From assembly GCA_963843275.1 (NCBI GenBank), contig CAWJJM010000012.1, positions 1,550,001 through 1,614,000 of the forward strand: a stretch of 64,000 nucleotides of DNA, in the 5' to 3' direction. Shown here piece by piece: positions 28,468 to 36,775 of the stretch; position 1 is the first letter of the stretch, and the number at the start of each line of letters is the position of its first letter. Origin of the DNA: CAWJJM01 sp963843275 (GTDB taxonomy: Bacteria > Acidobacteriota > Thermoanaerobaculia > Multivoradales > JBCCEF01). The notes under the pieces were generated by a model. It was given only the letters and a program-made list of their open reading frames with translations, did not search any database and had not been told where the DNA came from. Position numbers and translations under genes: made by a program.

Positions 28468-29661
28468 GTGACCGGGCCGCGGGTCGCGGTGGTCGGTGCC
28501 GGCGCCTTCGGCGGCTGGGCCGCGCTCGGCCTCGTGCGCCGCGGGGCGCGGGTGACCCTGATCGACGCCTGGGGCCCCGGCAACGCGCGCTCGAGCTCCG
28601 GCGGCGCCAGCCGCGTCCTGCGCGCCGTCTACGGGCGCGACCGCCTCTACGTCGAGATGGTCCGCCGCGCCCTCGAGCTGTGGCGCGACCTCGAGGCCGC
28701 GAGCGGCGAGCGCCTCTACGTCGGGACCGGCGCCCTGTGGATGCACCGGGCCGACGACGCCTACCTGCGCTCCGCGCTGCCGATCCTCGGCGAGCTCGGC
28801 TTCCCGGTCGACGAGCTGCCCGTCGCCGAGGCGGCGCGGCGCTACCCGCAGATCGACTTCTCCGGCATCGGGTCGGTCTGGCTCGAGCGCCGGGCCGGGG
28901 TGCTGCGGGCGCGGCGGGCCTGCGCCCTGGTGCGCGACGCCCTGGTCGCCGCCGGCGGCACCTACCGGACCGGGCACGCCGTGCCGCCCGACGCCTCCGG
29001 CGGCGGCGCGCCCGGCCTGACGCTCGCCGACGGCACGACGCTGGCGGCCGACGCCGTCGTCTTCGCCTGCGGGCCGTGGCTGGGCCGGCTCTTCCCCGAC
29101 GTCGTCGGCGACCGCGTCCGCCCCACGCGCCAGGAGGTCTTCCACTTCGGCGTCCCCCCCGGCTCCGACCGCTTCGCCCCGGGCCGCTTCCCGGTGTGGC
29201 TCGACTTCGGCGAGCGCATCGTCTACGGCCTCCCCGACGTCGACGGCCGCGGCGTCAAGCTCGCCGACGACACCCGCGGCGCGCCCTTCGACCCCACCGC
29301 CGGCGACCGCACCCCGAGCCCCGAGGGCCTCGCCCGCGTGCGCCGGCTGCTCGCCCACCGCTTCCCGGAGCTCGCCGACGCCCCGCTCCTCGCCGCCCGC
29401 GTCTGCCAGTACGCCAACACCCCCGACGGCAACCTGCTCCTCGACCGCCACCCGGGCCTGCCAGACGTCTGGCTCGTCGGCGGCGGCTCCGGCCACGGCT
29501 TCAAGCTCTCCCCCGCCCTCGGCGAGCTGACCGCCGCCTGCGTCCTCGGCGAGAAGGAGCCGCCCGCGGCCTTCCGGCTCGAACGGGGCGCCGGAGGGGC
29601 GCGGAGGACGCAGTTCGAGGCGGGGGCGGCGGAGGGCGGGCTGGCGTCGCCGGGGGCGTAG
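28468..29661 (+). CDS. FAD-dependent oxidoreductase, DAO / sarcosine-oxidase-like
   Basis: This 397-aa flavoprotein has an N-terminal dinucleotide motif (VVGAGAFGGWAALGLVRRGA, then LIDAWGPGNARSSSGGASRV). It also has the DAO-family block near 200 (ADAVVFACGPWLGRLFPD) and a C-terminal FAD-contact block (PGLPDVWLVGGGSGHGFKLSP). These are close to monomeric sarcosine oxidase or N-methyl-amino-acid oxidases. The enzyme should oxidise an amine or amino acid with FAD and release H2O2 or pass electrons on. The start is GTG 28468. The tail after EKEPPAAFRLE is non-conserved. The gene stands alone. Confidence 0.88.
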   Translation: MTGPRVAVVGAGAFGGWAALGLVRRGARVTLIDAWGPGNARSSSGGASRVLRAVYGRDRLYVEMVRRALELWRDLEAASGERLYVGTGALWMHRADDAYLRSALPILGELGFPVDELPVAEAARRYPQIDFSGIGSVWLERRAGVLRARRACALVRDALVAAGGTYRTGHAVPPDASGGGAPGLTLADGTTLAADAVVFACGPWLGRLFPDVVGDRVRPTRQEVFHFGVPPGSDRFAPGRFPVWLDFGERIVYGLPDVDGRGVKLADDTRGAPFDPTAGDRTPSPEGLARVRRLLAHRFPELADAPLLAARVCQYANTPDGNLLLDRHPGLPDVWLVGGGSGHGFKLSPALGELTAACVLGEKEPPAAFRLERGAGGARRTQFEAGAAEGGLASPGA

Positions 29662-29934
29662 CGACGGGGAACGGCCGGCCGAGGTCGGCCCTCCCTGGCC
29701 CGGCACTTCGACCGCGTCGCGCGGCTCTCCCCACGGCGGCCCCGGACGGCCGTCCCCGCGCTCGTCGCGGCCCCACCCGGCTCGCCGCCCCGCGATCCCG
29801 CTCCCCAGCAGCTCGTCGACCTCGAAGACGCCTCCGGTCCGCACCGATCCCCCCACATCGAAGCCTCGACGCGCCGAGATAGACTCCGCCGTCGACCACG
29901 CCGGCCCGCCGCGGGCCGGGAGTCGTTCCTCGCC

Positions 29935-30924
29935 ATGCCCACGCTGACCGACGCGCTGGTCCGCGCCTACCACGGCCACCCGGCCGCCCGGGCCCTGCTC
30001 TTCCTCCCGGCGCGGCTGCACCGCCTGCTGCGCCAGCGGCCGTGGGAGTCGGACCGCGCCTTCCTCCGCCGTACCTACCGCCGCGCGCACGGCGTCGCGC
30101 CGGACCTCGACCACCCGTCCACCTTCACCGAGAAGGTCGTCTGGCGGATGCTCCACGACCGCAACCCGCTCTTCCCCCCGTGCAGCGACAAGCTCGCGGT
30201 GCGCGACCGCGTGGCCGCCGCGGTCGGGAGCGAGTACCTCGTGCCGCTGGTGGCGGCGACCACCCGACCCGAGGAGCTCGTGGCGGAGCGGCTCCCTGCC
30301 CGCTTCGTGCTCAAGGCGACGCACGGCAGCGGCTGGGTCGAGGTGGTCGCGGACCGCGAACGCTGGGACCGACCTCGGAGCCTCGCCCGGATGCGCCGCT
30401 GGCTGGCCACCGACTTCTCGCGCGAGAAGCGGGAGTGGCAGTACCGCTCGATCCCGCCGCACATCGTGGTCGAGGAGATGCTGGTCGGCGCCGACGGCGA
30501 GCCACCCCTCGAGGTCCGCTCCCTGTGCTTCGACGGCGAGCCCCGCTTCCTGGAGGTGGTGGCCCGCGGGCACGTCCCGCCCCGGGTCGACTACTACGAC
30601 ACCGCCTGGAACCACTTCCCGGTGCGCCATGGCCTGCTGCCGATGGGCGGGCCGCGGCCGCGGCCCGCCCAGCTCGACGAGATCGTCGCCCTCGCCCGCC
30701 GTCTCTCGGCCGGCTTCGACTTCGTCCGCGTCGACCTCTACCTCTGCCGCGACCGCGTCCACTTCGGCGAGCTCACCTTCACCCCCGGAGCCGCCTGGCG
30801 CGGCTTCCGCCCGAGCGAGTACGACGGGGTGTTCGGGGGGGCGTGGGTGTTGCCGGGGACGGGCTCTCAAGCCTCCAATGGCCTTCGGAAGATCCAGCCA
30901 TCCGACTCGAGACCACCGCACTGA
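29935..30924 (+). CDS. TupA-like ATP-grasp protein
   Basis: A 329-aa protein of the TupA-like ATP-grasp family, named for teichuronopeptide synthesis and often found in polysaccharide clusters. Conserved blocks are HPSTFTEKVVWRMLHDRNPL, CSDKLAVRDRV, LPARFVLKATHGSGW, PPHIVVEEML, FDFVRVDLYL and the end block GELTFTPGAAWRGFRP. It should join an amino acid or similar group to a glycan at ATP cost. No other glycan genes are near. The last ~20 residues (after GAWVLPGTG) do not look like the family and may reflect a frame change close to the end. Confidence 0.85.
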   Translation: MPTLTDALVRAYHGHPAARALLFLPARLHRLLRQRPWESDRAFLRRTYRRAHGVAPDLDHPSTFTEKVVWRMLHDRNPLFPPCSDKLAVRDRVAAAVGSEYLVPLVAATTRPEELVAERLPARFVLKATHGSGWVEVVADRERWDRPRSLARMRRWLATDFSREKREWQYRSIPPHIVVEEMLVGADGEPPLEVRSLCFDGEPRFLEVVARGHVPPRVDYYDTAWNHFPVRHGLLPMGGPRPRPAQLDEIVALARRLSAGFDFVRVDLYLCRDRVHFGELTFTPGAAWRGFRPSEYDGVFGGAWVLPGTGSQASNGLRKIQPSDSRPPH

Positions 30925-31218
30925 CGCGCATTCGCGGTGGATCGAGGAAGGCGGCCGCGATGCACCTGCGGCGAGGCGTTCAGGTCCAGAGGTCCGAGTG
31001 GCGACGTCGGGGTGGACGCGAGGGGTCGAGGCGAGCGCTCCCCCGGCGATCGACCCGTCGACTTCGCCGCCCGGCCGCGGGCCCACGCCCCGGACGGCCG
31101 ATCCGGGCGTCGCGATCGAGCTCGGGCGAGGCCACGGTCGCTGTCGATCACGAACAGGTCGGACCGCTCCGCGATCCGGGGAGCGAGATGCGGCGACCGG
31201 GTTCGCCCCGCCCGGCGG

Positions 31219-31848
31219 TCACCGACACTCGAGCCGTCCGCTCACCTCCGGGGGCAGGTCTCGCAGCAGGTATTTCCTGGCCCGCCGGCTGCTGGAGCAC
31301 ACCATCTCCAGGGTCTCCAGGACCGCGGTGTCGAGGTCCGGTGGAAGCGTCGACCGGCCGTCCCACAGGAGCCCGACGGTCTTGCCGGACGGCGCGCCGA
31401 ACGAGAGCGAAAGGAGCGGTCCGTCGGGGCGCCAGTCGTCGTCGCCGGGCGGGCTCGCCAGGGCCAGCACATCGGTGTGTGAGGTGACCGTCCGGTCGAG
31501 AACGGGTCGCCAGGTGCGCGCCGCCGCACCGAGATCCTCCGGCGCCGCCCGCGGGCAGCTCTCGGGCCAGATGCCCGAGCCCGACACCGCCATCTTGCCC
31601 TTCCCGTCGACGGTGATCGTCGAGCCCCGCGCGAAGCGCTCCCACATCCCGATGCCCGACCCGCCCTGTGGCTCCGGAGGCTGTTCGAGCGGTTCGGCAT
31701 AGAGCGTCAGGGTGGCGAAGTGCTCCGGGCGCGAGGTCGCGAGGCCGAAGGTCGGGCCGATGCACGAGGGGGGGACGACGCAGGAGCTTCCCAGCAGAGC
31801 GACGGTCAGCACGGAGAGCGCCCTCGGCGCAGCTTCCCCGGTTCGCAT
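31219..31848 (-). CDS. Lipoprotein of unknown function
   Basis: This 209-aa protein has a lipoprotein signal (LSVLTVALLGSSC) followed by a second Cys in VVPPSCIGPTFG. The mature domain is beta-rich (GSTITVDGKGKMAVSGSGIW) and ends in a helical stretch with SSSRRARKYLLRDLPPE. I do not recognise it. Its start overlaps, head to head, the open frame of an IPTL-type fragment on the other strand. No operon partners are visible. Confidence 0.65.
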   Translation of the reverse strand: MRTGEAAPRALSVLTVALLGSSCVVPPSCIGPTFGLATSRPEHFATLTLYAEPLEQPPEPQGGSGIGMWERFARGSTITVDGKGKMAVSGSGIWPESCPRAAPEDLGAAARTWRPVLDRTVTSHTDVLALASPPGDDDWRPDGPLLSLSFGAPSGKTVGLLWDGRSTLPPDLDTAVLETLEMVCSSSRRARKYLLRDLPPEVSGRLECR

Positions 31849-32176
31849 GGCCCGACCCTACACCGGCGGCCCCGGCTCTCCCGTCGGGGAAGAAAGCGCG
31901 GCGCGTGGTCGAGACCGGAGCGTCGGCGCGGTGCCGGCGGGGACCACGGGCCTCACGGTCACCCTGACCCTCCACGTCGACACCGCCCCGGGCGGCGCCC
32001 TCGACGACGTCGCCTACACCATCGAGGCCGACGACGTGCCTCCGATCCCCGGCCCTCCGGTGCACAGCCCGGTCACCGACGCCGGCGCCGCACCGATCCC
32101 CGCGCTCTCCGACCTCGCCCTGGCGCTGCTCGCGCTGGCGCTGGCGGCGGGTGCGGTGCTGCGGCTGCGCCGGTGA
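31847..32176 (+). pseudogene. C-terminal fragment of an IPTL-CTERM-type secreted protein
   Basis: The frame encodes a short beta-rich end (VPAGTTGLTVTLTLHVDTAP, ALDDVAYTIEADDVPPIP). It then reads the sorting tail IPALSDLALALLALALAAG with a final basic RLRR. Such tails sit at the end of long exported proteins. Here there is no signal peptide, and the upstream bases are shared with the start of the lipoprotein gene on the other strand. I read it as the 3' remnant of a larger gene rather than a small gene. Confidence 0.6.
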
Positions 32177-32321
32177 GCGGGCGCTGAGGGAGGCTGCGGC
32201 GACGCGGCAGCCGCCGCCATCCCGGACTTCTGAAGCCGGCCGCGTTCGAGCGCTCGGGGTTTGCCGACCTCGAACCCGGCCGTCACCCCCCGCCGTCGCC
32301 GCCCTCCCCTCCGCTCGCCCC

Positions 32322-33050
32322 TCAGCCGATACGGCGCAGCAACGGCACGGCGACGAGCAGCAGCAGGGCGGCGAAGAGCGCCAGACCGCCGGCGCCGAGC
32401 GCCGGGATCTCGAGCACGTCGACCGTCGGGGACGCCTCGCCGGTGATGCGGATGGTGAGGTTGCTCTGGTCGCCGAAGCCCGCCTGCAGCGTCCAGGAGG
32501 CGCCGGGCGCGGCCGCGAGGTCCACGGCGTTGCCGTCGGCGCTGTTGCCGACGTCCTGGAAGCCGGCCTGCCAGTTGAAGCACAGGTCGGTCGAGGTGTC
32601 GGTCTCGAAGATCTCCGCCCAGTAGGTCCCCGGCTCGAAGTGGACCGCGCCGAAGGTCGCGGTGAACTCGTACATCGAGATATTGGATTGCAGCAGGGGC
32701 GACTGCGCGATCGTCACCGCGGGCTCGGTGATCAGAGCGCCGGGGAGACCGGAAGCGTCCTCGTGGAAGCGGATCCGGAAGGTCTCCGGATCGCTCGGCG
32801 CCTCGGTGTCCTGGTAGACGCCCCAGAAGACGATGGTGTCGACGTCGACGGCCTGGTCGACGATGAAGTCCTCGGCGCGGGCGGTCGCGCGATGCGGATC
32901 CCCGAAGGTGCAGTCGGAGTCCGAAAGGCCGGAGAAGCCGAACGCCGGGGTCATCGGGATCTGGTCGACCACCGTCACCTGGGCGGCGGCCGGCGACGCG
33001 GCGAAGAGCGAGACGGCGACGGCGGCGACGAGGAGATGCTCGAAGCGCAT
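32322..33050 (-). CDS. Secreted protein with IPTL-CTERM-like sorting tail
   Basis: A 242-aa exported protein. A signal peptide (MRFEHLLVAAVAVSLFAASPAAAQ, given to position 24) is followed by a beta-sandwich-like body (AEDFIVDQAVDVDTIVFWGV, FEPGTYWAEIFETDTSTDL). The tail is EIPALGAGGLALFAALLLL, then RRIG. This tripartite end (I-P-x-L, hydrophobic helix, basic residues) is the IPTL-CTERM form, processed by an exosortase/archaeosortase-like enzyme. CTAGGAGGA precedes the ATG. The body resembles CBM-like or PEP-CTERM bodies seen in Acidobacteriota, function unknown. Confidence 0.82.
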   Translation of the reverse strand: MRFEHLLVAAVAVSLFAASPAAAQVTVVDQIPMTPAFGFSGLSDSDCTFGDPHRATARAEDFIVDQAVDVDTIVFWGVYQDTEAPSDPETFRIRFHEDASGLPGALITEPAVTIAQSPLLQSNISMYEFTATFGAVHFEPGTYWAEIFETDTSTDLCFNWQAGFQDVGNSADGNAVDLAAAPGASWTLQAGFGDQSNLTIRITGEASPTVDVLEIPALGAGGLALFAALLLLVAVPLLRRIG

Positions 33051-33197
33051 CGGTGTCCTCCTAGGGTGAGGACGCGGATTCTGAGGGAGCCGGAGGGGGG
33101 TGTCAATCCTCGCCGTGGCCTGGCGAGGCGAGGAGGACGAGGGCCTTCCTTCCCCCACTCGGGAACGATCTTCCCGGTTGAGGGGGACCTCGGTACG

Positions 33198-34118
33198 TCA
33201 GCCTCGGAAGACGACGTCGCCGTGCCACTCCAAGAGCTCCCGCCCGGGCCGCTCCTCGGGAGACCGCGGGAAGTCCAGCCGTCGTCCTTCCAAGGGGTAG
33301 TAGGGCTCGCCGTTCCCGAATTCGGTCTTCAGCCGGCGGCTGACCCGGAAGCGGTCGTCAGGAGTGATGGTGACGTAGCCGCGGTCGAAGAGGCGGTGGA
33401 GGTCGGAGCGCAGCAGCAGGCCGTTGGCGACCTCGTGGCGCCCGCCTTCGCTGACCGGACGGATGTGGGCCGCCTCGAGCACGGGGAGGGCCTTCTCCCC
33501 CGTCACCAGGCAACGTCGGCGATAGGTATCGGTGATCAGGGAGCGGAAGGTGCCCTGGCCCAATCGCGGGCGGATCAGGGTGGGCGCTCCCCACATCTCG
33601 GCCCGAGCCTCTCCGACCTCGCCGAACGGAACCGCGCGCTGCCGCAACGCAACCTCCGCCCACAGGTGGGCCCCGGCCTCTTCGGTGGTGTCGTAGCCCT
33701 TGCCGCGGACGATGTTCCTCGAGAAGTCGGCCGGCACCGGCAGCCACTCCGGCTCGCTCCAGAAGAACGGTTCCGCCAACATGATGCAGCCGATCTTCAC
33801 CTCCTCGAACGGCGAGATCTCCTGCCGCCGGTACCTGCCGATCCGCCGCCGCATCTCCTCGAGCGAGCCGACGCCGTTCTTCTCGCCGAACCACTCCCAC
33901 GCCGTCCGGTGTCCGATTTGTGACTAGTGCGCGAAGTACCCGCCGCCGACGATGAAGTCCTCCGGAGAATGAAGCTTGAAGAGGAACAAACCGCCCATCT
34001 CGAGCGCCCGGAACCTCCCGTGGCCGCTCGGCTGCCAGAAGTCGACCTCGTCGAGGTGCGGCCGCGCCCGGAGGAACCGGAACCAGTCGTTGTCGGTGAC
34101 GGCGACGAAGAGGCGCAT
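33198..34118 (-). pseudogene. HNH endonuclease interrupted by an in-frame amber codon
   Basis: Read from ATG 34118 to 33198, this is one continuous frame of ~306 codons broken by a single TAG at 33926-33924. The first part (VTDNDWFRFLRARPHLDEVD, then FLFKLHSPEDFIVGGGYFAH) and the second part (GHRTAWEWFGEKNGVGSLEE) fit one another as in intact homologues, where the residue at the stop is usually aromatic (TAC or TAT to TAG is one change). The C-terminal HNH fold has CLVTGEKALPVLEAAHIRPV, NGLLLRSDLHRLFDRG. Such enzymes are restriction-like nucleases of defence islands. A ribosome binding site (GGAG) precedes 34118. It follows a second HNH gene by 18 bp. Confidence 0.78.
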
Positions 34119-34136
34119 GGGCGTGCTCCGCGCCCG

Positions 34137-35021
34137 TCAGCCGGCGCGGCGGAACCTCTCCAGCCGCACCGCCAGGGCGTCGCGCGACGGACGTTGATCG
34201 GTCCGGCCTGGCAGGCCGATGCGTCGGCCCTCCAGCTCTTGGAGGCCGTGGACCAGCATCGGACCATCGCTCTCGGCGAGGACGTCCGCGCGGACGACGA
34301 TGCGGTAATCCGGATCGACCGTGACGAAGAAACTGTCGAATGCCGCATGGTGGAGCTTGCAGAGCGCCAGGCCGTTGGTCACCCGTGGTTCACCCTCCGG
34401 CTCTCGGTCCGCGACGATGTGGGCCGCGTCGAGCAGCTCGCGATGGCGCAGGCGGCACATCGCGCAGCTCTCCCGGTAGGCGCGCAGCACCCGCTCCCGG
34501 AAGGCCTCCTGGTGGAGGCGCCGCCGGAAGGTCGCGGTGACGTAGCGACGACGCACCTCACCGACCTCGAACTCCTCCGGTCCGGGCCGACCGTACTCCG
34601 CGTCGTCCACACTCACCGTGAACGCCAGCGCACCCGGATCGTCGTGCACCACGTAGACCGGCCACTTGGCGAAGTAGCGCCCGGCCTCCAGGGCATGGAA
34701 GTACACGAGCGGCAGGTGCCGCCGCATCGCCTCGCGCAACCCCTGGTTCTCCCGATGGAAGGCGTCGGTTCCCCGGTAGCGGTAGAGCAAGACGTCGCCG
34801 AAGGCGTCATCGTAGGGACTGTGGGCGGACGTCCGAATCGAGAGCGGCAGCTCCATCACCCGCGGCTTGAAGATGCCCTGCTGACTGACCAGAGGCACCC
34901 GCTCCCCTTGGTAGTCGAAGCCCCGGGAAATGAGGGCCCATCGCAGGACATCACCGTGCGCCTCGACCTGGCGGCCGAGCCATTCGAAGGCGGCGAGGCG
35001 GATGGGGAGGTCGTCGGGCAT
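34137..35021 (-). CDS. HNH endonuclease
   Basis: This ~294-aa protein has a poorly conserved N-terminal domain (GDVLRWALISRGFDYQGERV, FGDVLLYRYRG). Its C-terminal HNH nuclease carries a zinc-type pair CAMCRLRHR, the catalytic LLDAAHIVAD and NGLALCKLHHAAFD. The layout is that of predicted restriction endonucleases with a separate recognition domain. I prefer ATG 35021 (MPDDLPIRLAAFEW), though earlier in-frame starts up to 35141 exist. It is read into the broken HNH gene 18 bp downstream, so both were probably one operon. No methyltransferase accompanies them. Confidence 0.83.
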   Translation of the reverse strand: MPDDLPIRLAAFEWLGRQVEAHGDVLRWALISRGFDYQGERVPLVSQQGIFKPRVMELPLSIRTSAHSPYDDAFGDVLLYRYRGTDAFHRENQGLREAMRRHLPLVYFHALEAGRYFAKWPVYVVHDDPGALAFTVSVDDAEYGRPGPEEFEVGEVRRRYVTATFRRRLHQEAFRERVLRAYRESCAMCRLRHRELLDAAHIVADREPEGEPRVTNGLALCKLHHAAFDSFFVTVDPDYRIVVRADVLAESDGPMLVHGLQELEGRRIGLPGRTDQRPSRDALAVRLERFRRAG

Positions 35022-35190
35022 TTCCGGTCGGTCTACAGTGCCAACGTGAGCTAGACCCATCACTGGTCGACCAGCGAATCCTATCGGCTTCTCGAAGCGC
35101 CCAGGACGGAAGGCGGATCCGCCAACGGCAGCATGTGGCAAAGACCCCGCGAGAATGGGTACACTGGACCTCAGAAGCCTCGACTAAGAG

Positions 35191-35205
35191 GAGGTCGCAG
35201 ACCTC
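35191..35205 (+). promoter_or_regulatory. Hairpin over the ribosome binding site of the 35209 gene
   Basis: The inverted repeat gaggtc-gca-gacctc lies directly before the start codon. Its left arm overlaps the AGGAGG Shine-Dalgarno (35189-35194). When folded it would hide the ribosome binding site, and it also shortens the otherwise long gap to ATG 35209. This is inferred from the sequence only. Confidence 0.4.
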
Positions 35206-35208
35206 GAA

Positions 35209-36738
35209 ATGAGAACTCGGACCTGGACAATCGGCATCTCCTGCCTGGTCGCTCTCTCTAGCGCGCCTTCCGCGTCAGGATGGGAGTCGCACCTCATCCA
35301 ACGCGATTCCGAACGAGCGTGCATTGTCTACCCGGAAGACTCCAACTTCCTGATCCGTGTCATCGAGGGCCCCGATTCAACTCAAGAGATCACCATCATC
35401 ATCGGAACTAGGACCGGAATGCCCCCAAGTTCAAGGTATTTTCTGGCGACCGGAGGACGCTCAGGCGTCTGGACGAAGAACGGGAAAGTAGAAGGGAAGC
35501 TCGCCGCTGACTTCGTTCAGAAGATGTTGGCCTCAAAACAAGTTTTCTCGGGCTACTCCTACGGACTCAGGCCGATGAAAGCAAGATACTCCACTCCTCT
35601 GGCGGGATTCGCGCAGGAACTCCAAGACTGTGTTGATCGGCTCCACGCTGCCAACACTGCCCCGCCTGCCACCGCGCCGGCGCAGAAACTGGCCGCCGAG
35701 ACAGACACAACTGACCAACCTCCTGAGCCCGAAGGTGGTAACCAAACCTCCAGTCCGAGCGGTGTCGAGAAGACAACCTCAGCTGAATTCCGCAGGTCAC
35801 TGAACGACTACTATGGTCAGCCAGACGAAAAGGCGCTCGCTCTAGCGGCAGATCCGTCTGGCAATTTGGTCTGGGGTGCAGCCACCGGGAACAGCACGAT
35901 CCAAGACGCCGTCGACAAAGCGGTCGCCACCTGCGAAGTCGAACGTCACGGGCGCCAGGTCTCGTCGGAGTGTCGCGTCCTTCTGGTCAACTCCGCACGG
36001 GTCGGCGAGCTTCCAGAGGGGCTCACTTCTGGCGCGTCGGTGCCCGTCAGCGTGGACGAACGACAGGTCTACACATCCTCATCGTCGCCCCATGCAGACC
36101 TCGGTACCCAGGCGCCGGCGAGCTACGAAACCAAGTGGGTCAACGGCCGCGCGTTCGTCGTCGGAACCTTGGACGACTCCCAGGTCTGGGCTTCCTTTTC
36201 GACCGATGGTGGACCTCACGTCTTGCTCTATCTTGTGAACGAGACAGGTCACGACATCCAATTCGATCCGGAACAAGTGAGCGCCACGGCAGTCCAAGTC
36301 TCCAAAGGACTCTCGCGTGAACTTCCGATGGCGACCTTCTCCGCCGAAGCGTATGAGCAGAAGGTAAGGAGAAACAACGCCCTGATCGCAGCGCTCTACG
36401 GCGCCTCTACCGCCGTGTCGAACCAGCCTCAAACGAGAACATCCACCGTGACGGGTTCCACCCAGGGCTCGGCCTTCACAGGTGTCGTCACAACCTGGCC
36501 GAGCCAACAGGACTACGCCCAGGCTCAGGCTCGGACGCAGGCGCAAATCGCAGCGATGACCCGACAGCTCGAATCCAACCTCGACTCGATGGCGACGACC
36601 TTGGCAAGGAAGCACACGCTACCGTCCGGTTCCTTCTACGGTGGGGTCGTCCACTTCCGAAAGCAGCGCGCCTCTACCTACAAAATCAACGTACCCTTTG
36701 GACAGCTGCTCTACTCGGCGAGGTTCTCCGCGAAATGA
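35209..36738 (+). CDS. Secreted protein of unknown function, A/T-richer than the window
   Basis: A 509-aa protein with a signal peptide (ISCLVALSSAPSASG). Its central domain is like small DUF4189-type modules (DEKALALAADPSGNLVWGAA, then AVATCEVERHG, with Cys in ECRVLLVN). The C-terminal half is rich in Thr/Ser/Gln (TRTSTVTGSTQGSAFTG, AQAQARTQAQIAAM) and ends in SFYGGVVHFRKQRASTYKIN, as in bacterial surface or DUF6-type repeat ends. The codon use (many A/T-ending codons, e.g. in the first 60 codons) is unlike its neighbours and suggests recent transfer. It sits between two nuclease loci in the same island. I cannot assign a role. Confidence 0.75.
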   Translation: MRTRTWTIGISCLVALSSAPSASGWESHLIQRDSERACIVYPEDSNFLIRVIEGPDSTQEITIIIGTRTGMPPSSRYFLATGGRSGVWTKNGKVEGKLAADFVQKMLASKQVFSGYSYGLRPMKARYSTPLAGFAQELQDCVDRLHAANTAPPATAPAQKLAAETDTTDQPPEPEGGNQTSSPSGVEKTTSAEFRRSLNDYYGQPDEKALALAADPSGNLVWGAATGNSTIQDAVDKAVATCEVERHGRQVSSECRVLLVNSARVGELPEGLTSGASVPVSVDERQVYTSSSSPHADLGTQAPASYETKWVNGRAFVVGTLDDSQVWASFSTDGGPHVLLYLVNETGHDIQFDPEQVSATAVQVSKGLSRELPMATFSAEAYEQKVRRNNALIAALYGASTAVSNQPQTRTSTVTGSTQGSAFTGVVTTWPSQQDYAQAQARTQAQIAAMTRQLESNLDSMATTLARKHTLPSGSFYGGVVHFRKQRASTYKINVPFGQLLYSARFSAK

Positions 36739-36775
36739 GCCCTCTCCACTTGCCGCCCTAGGGGCTATCTTCGAG

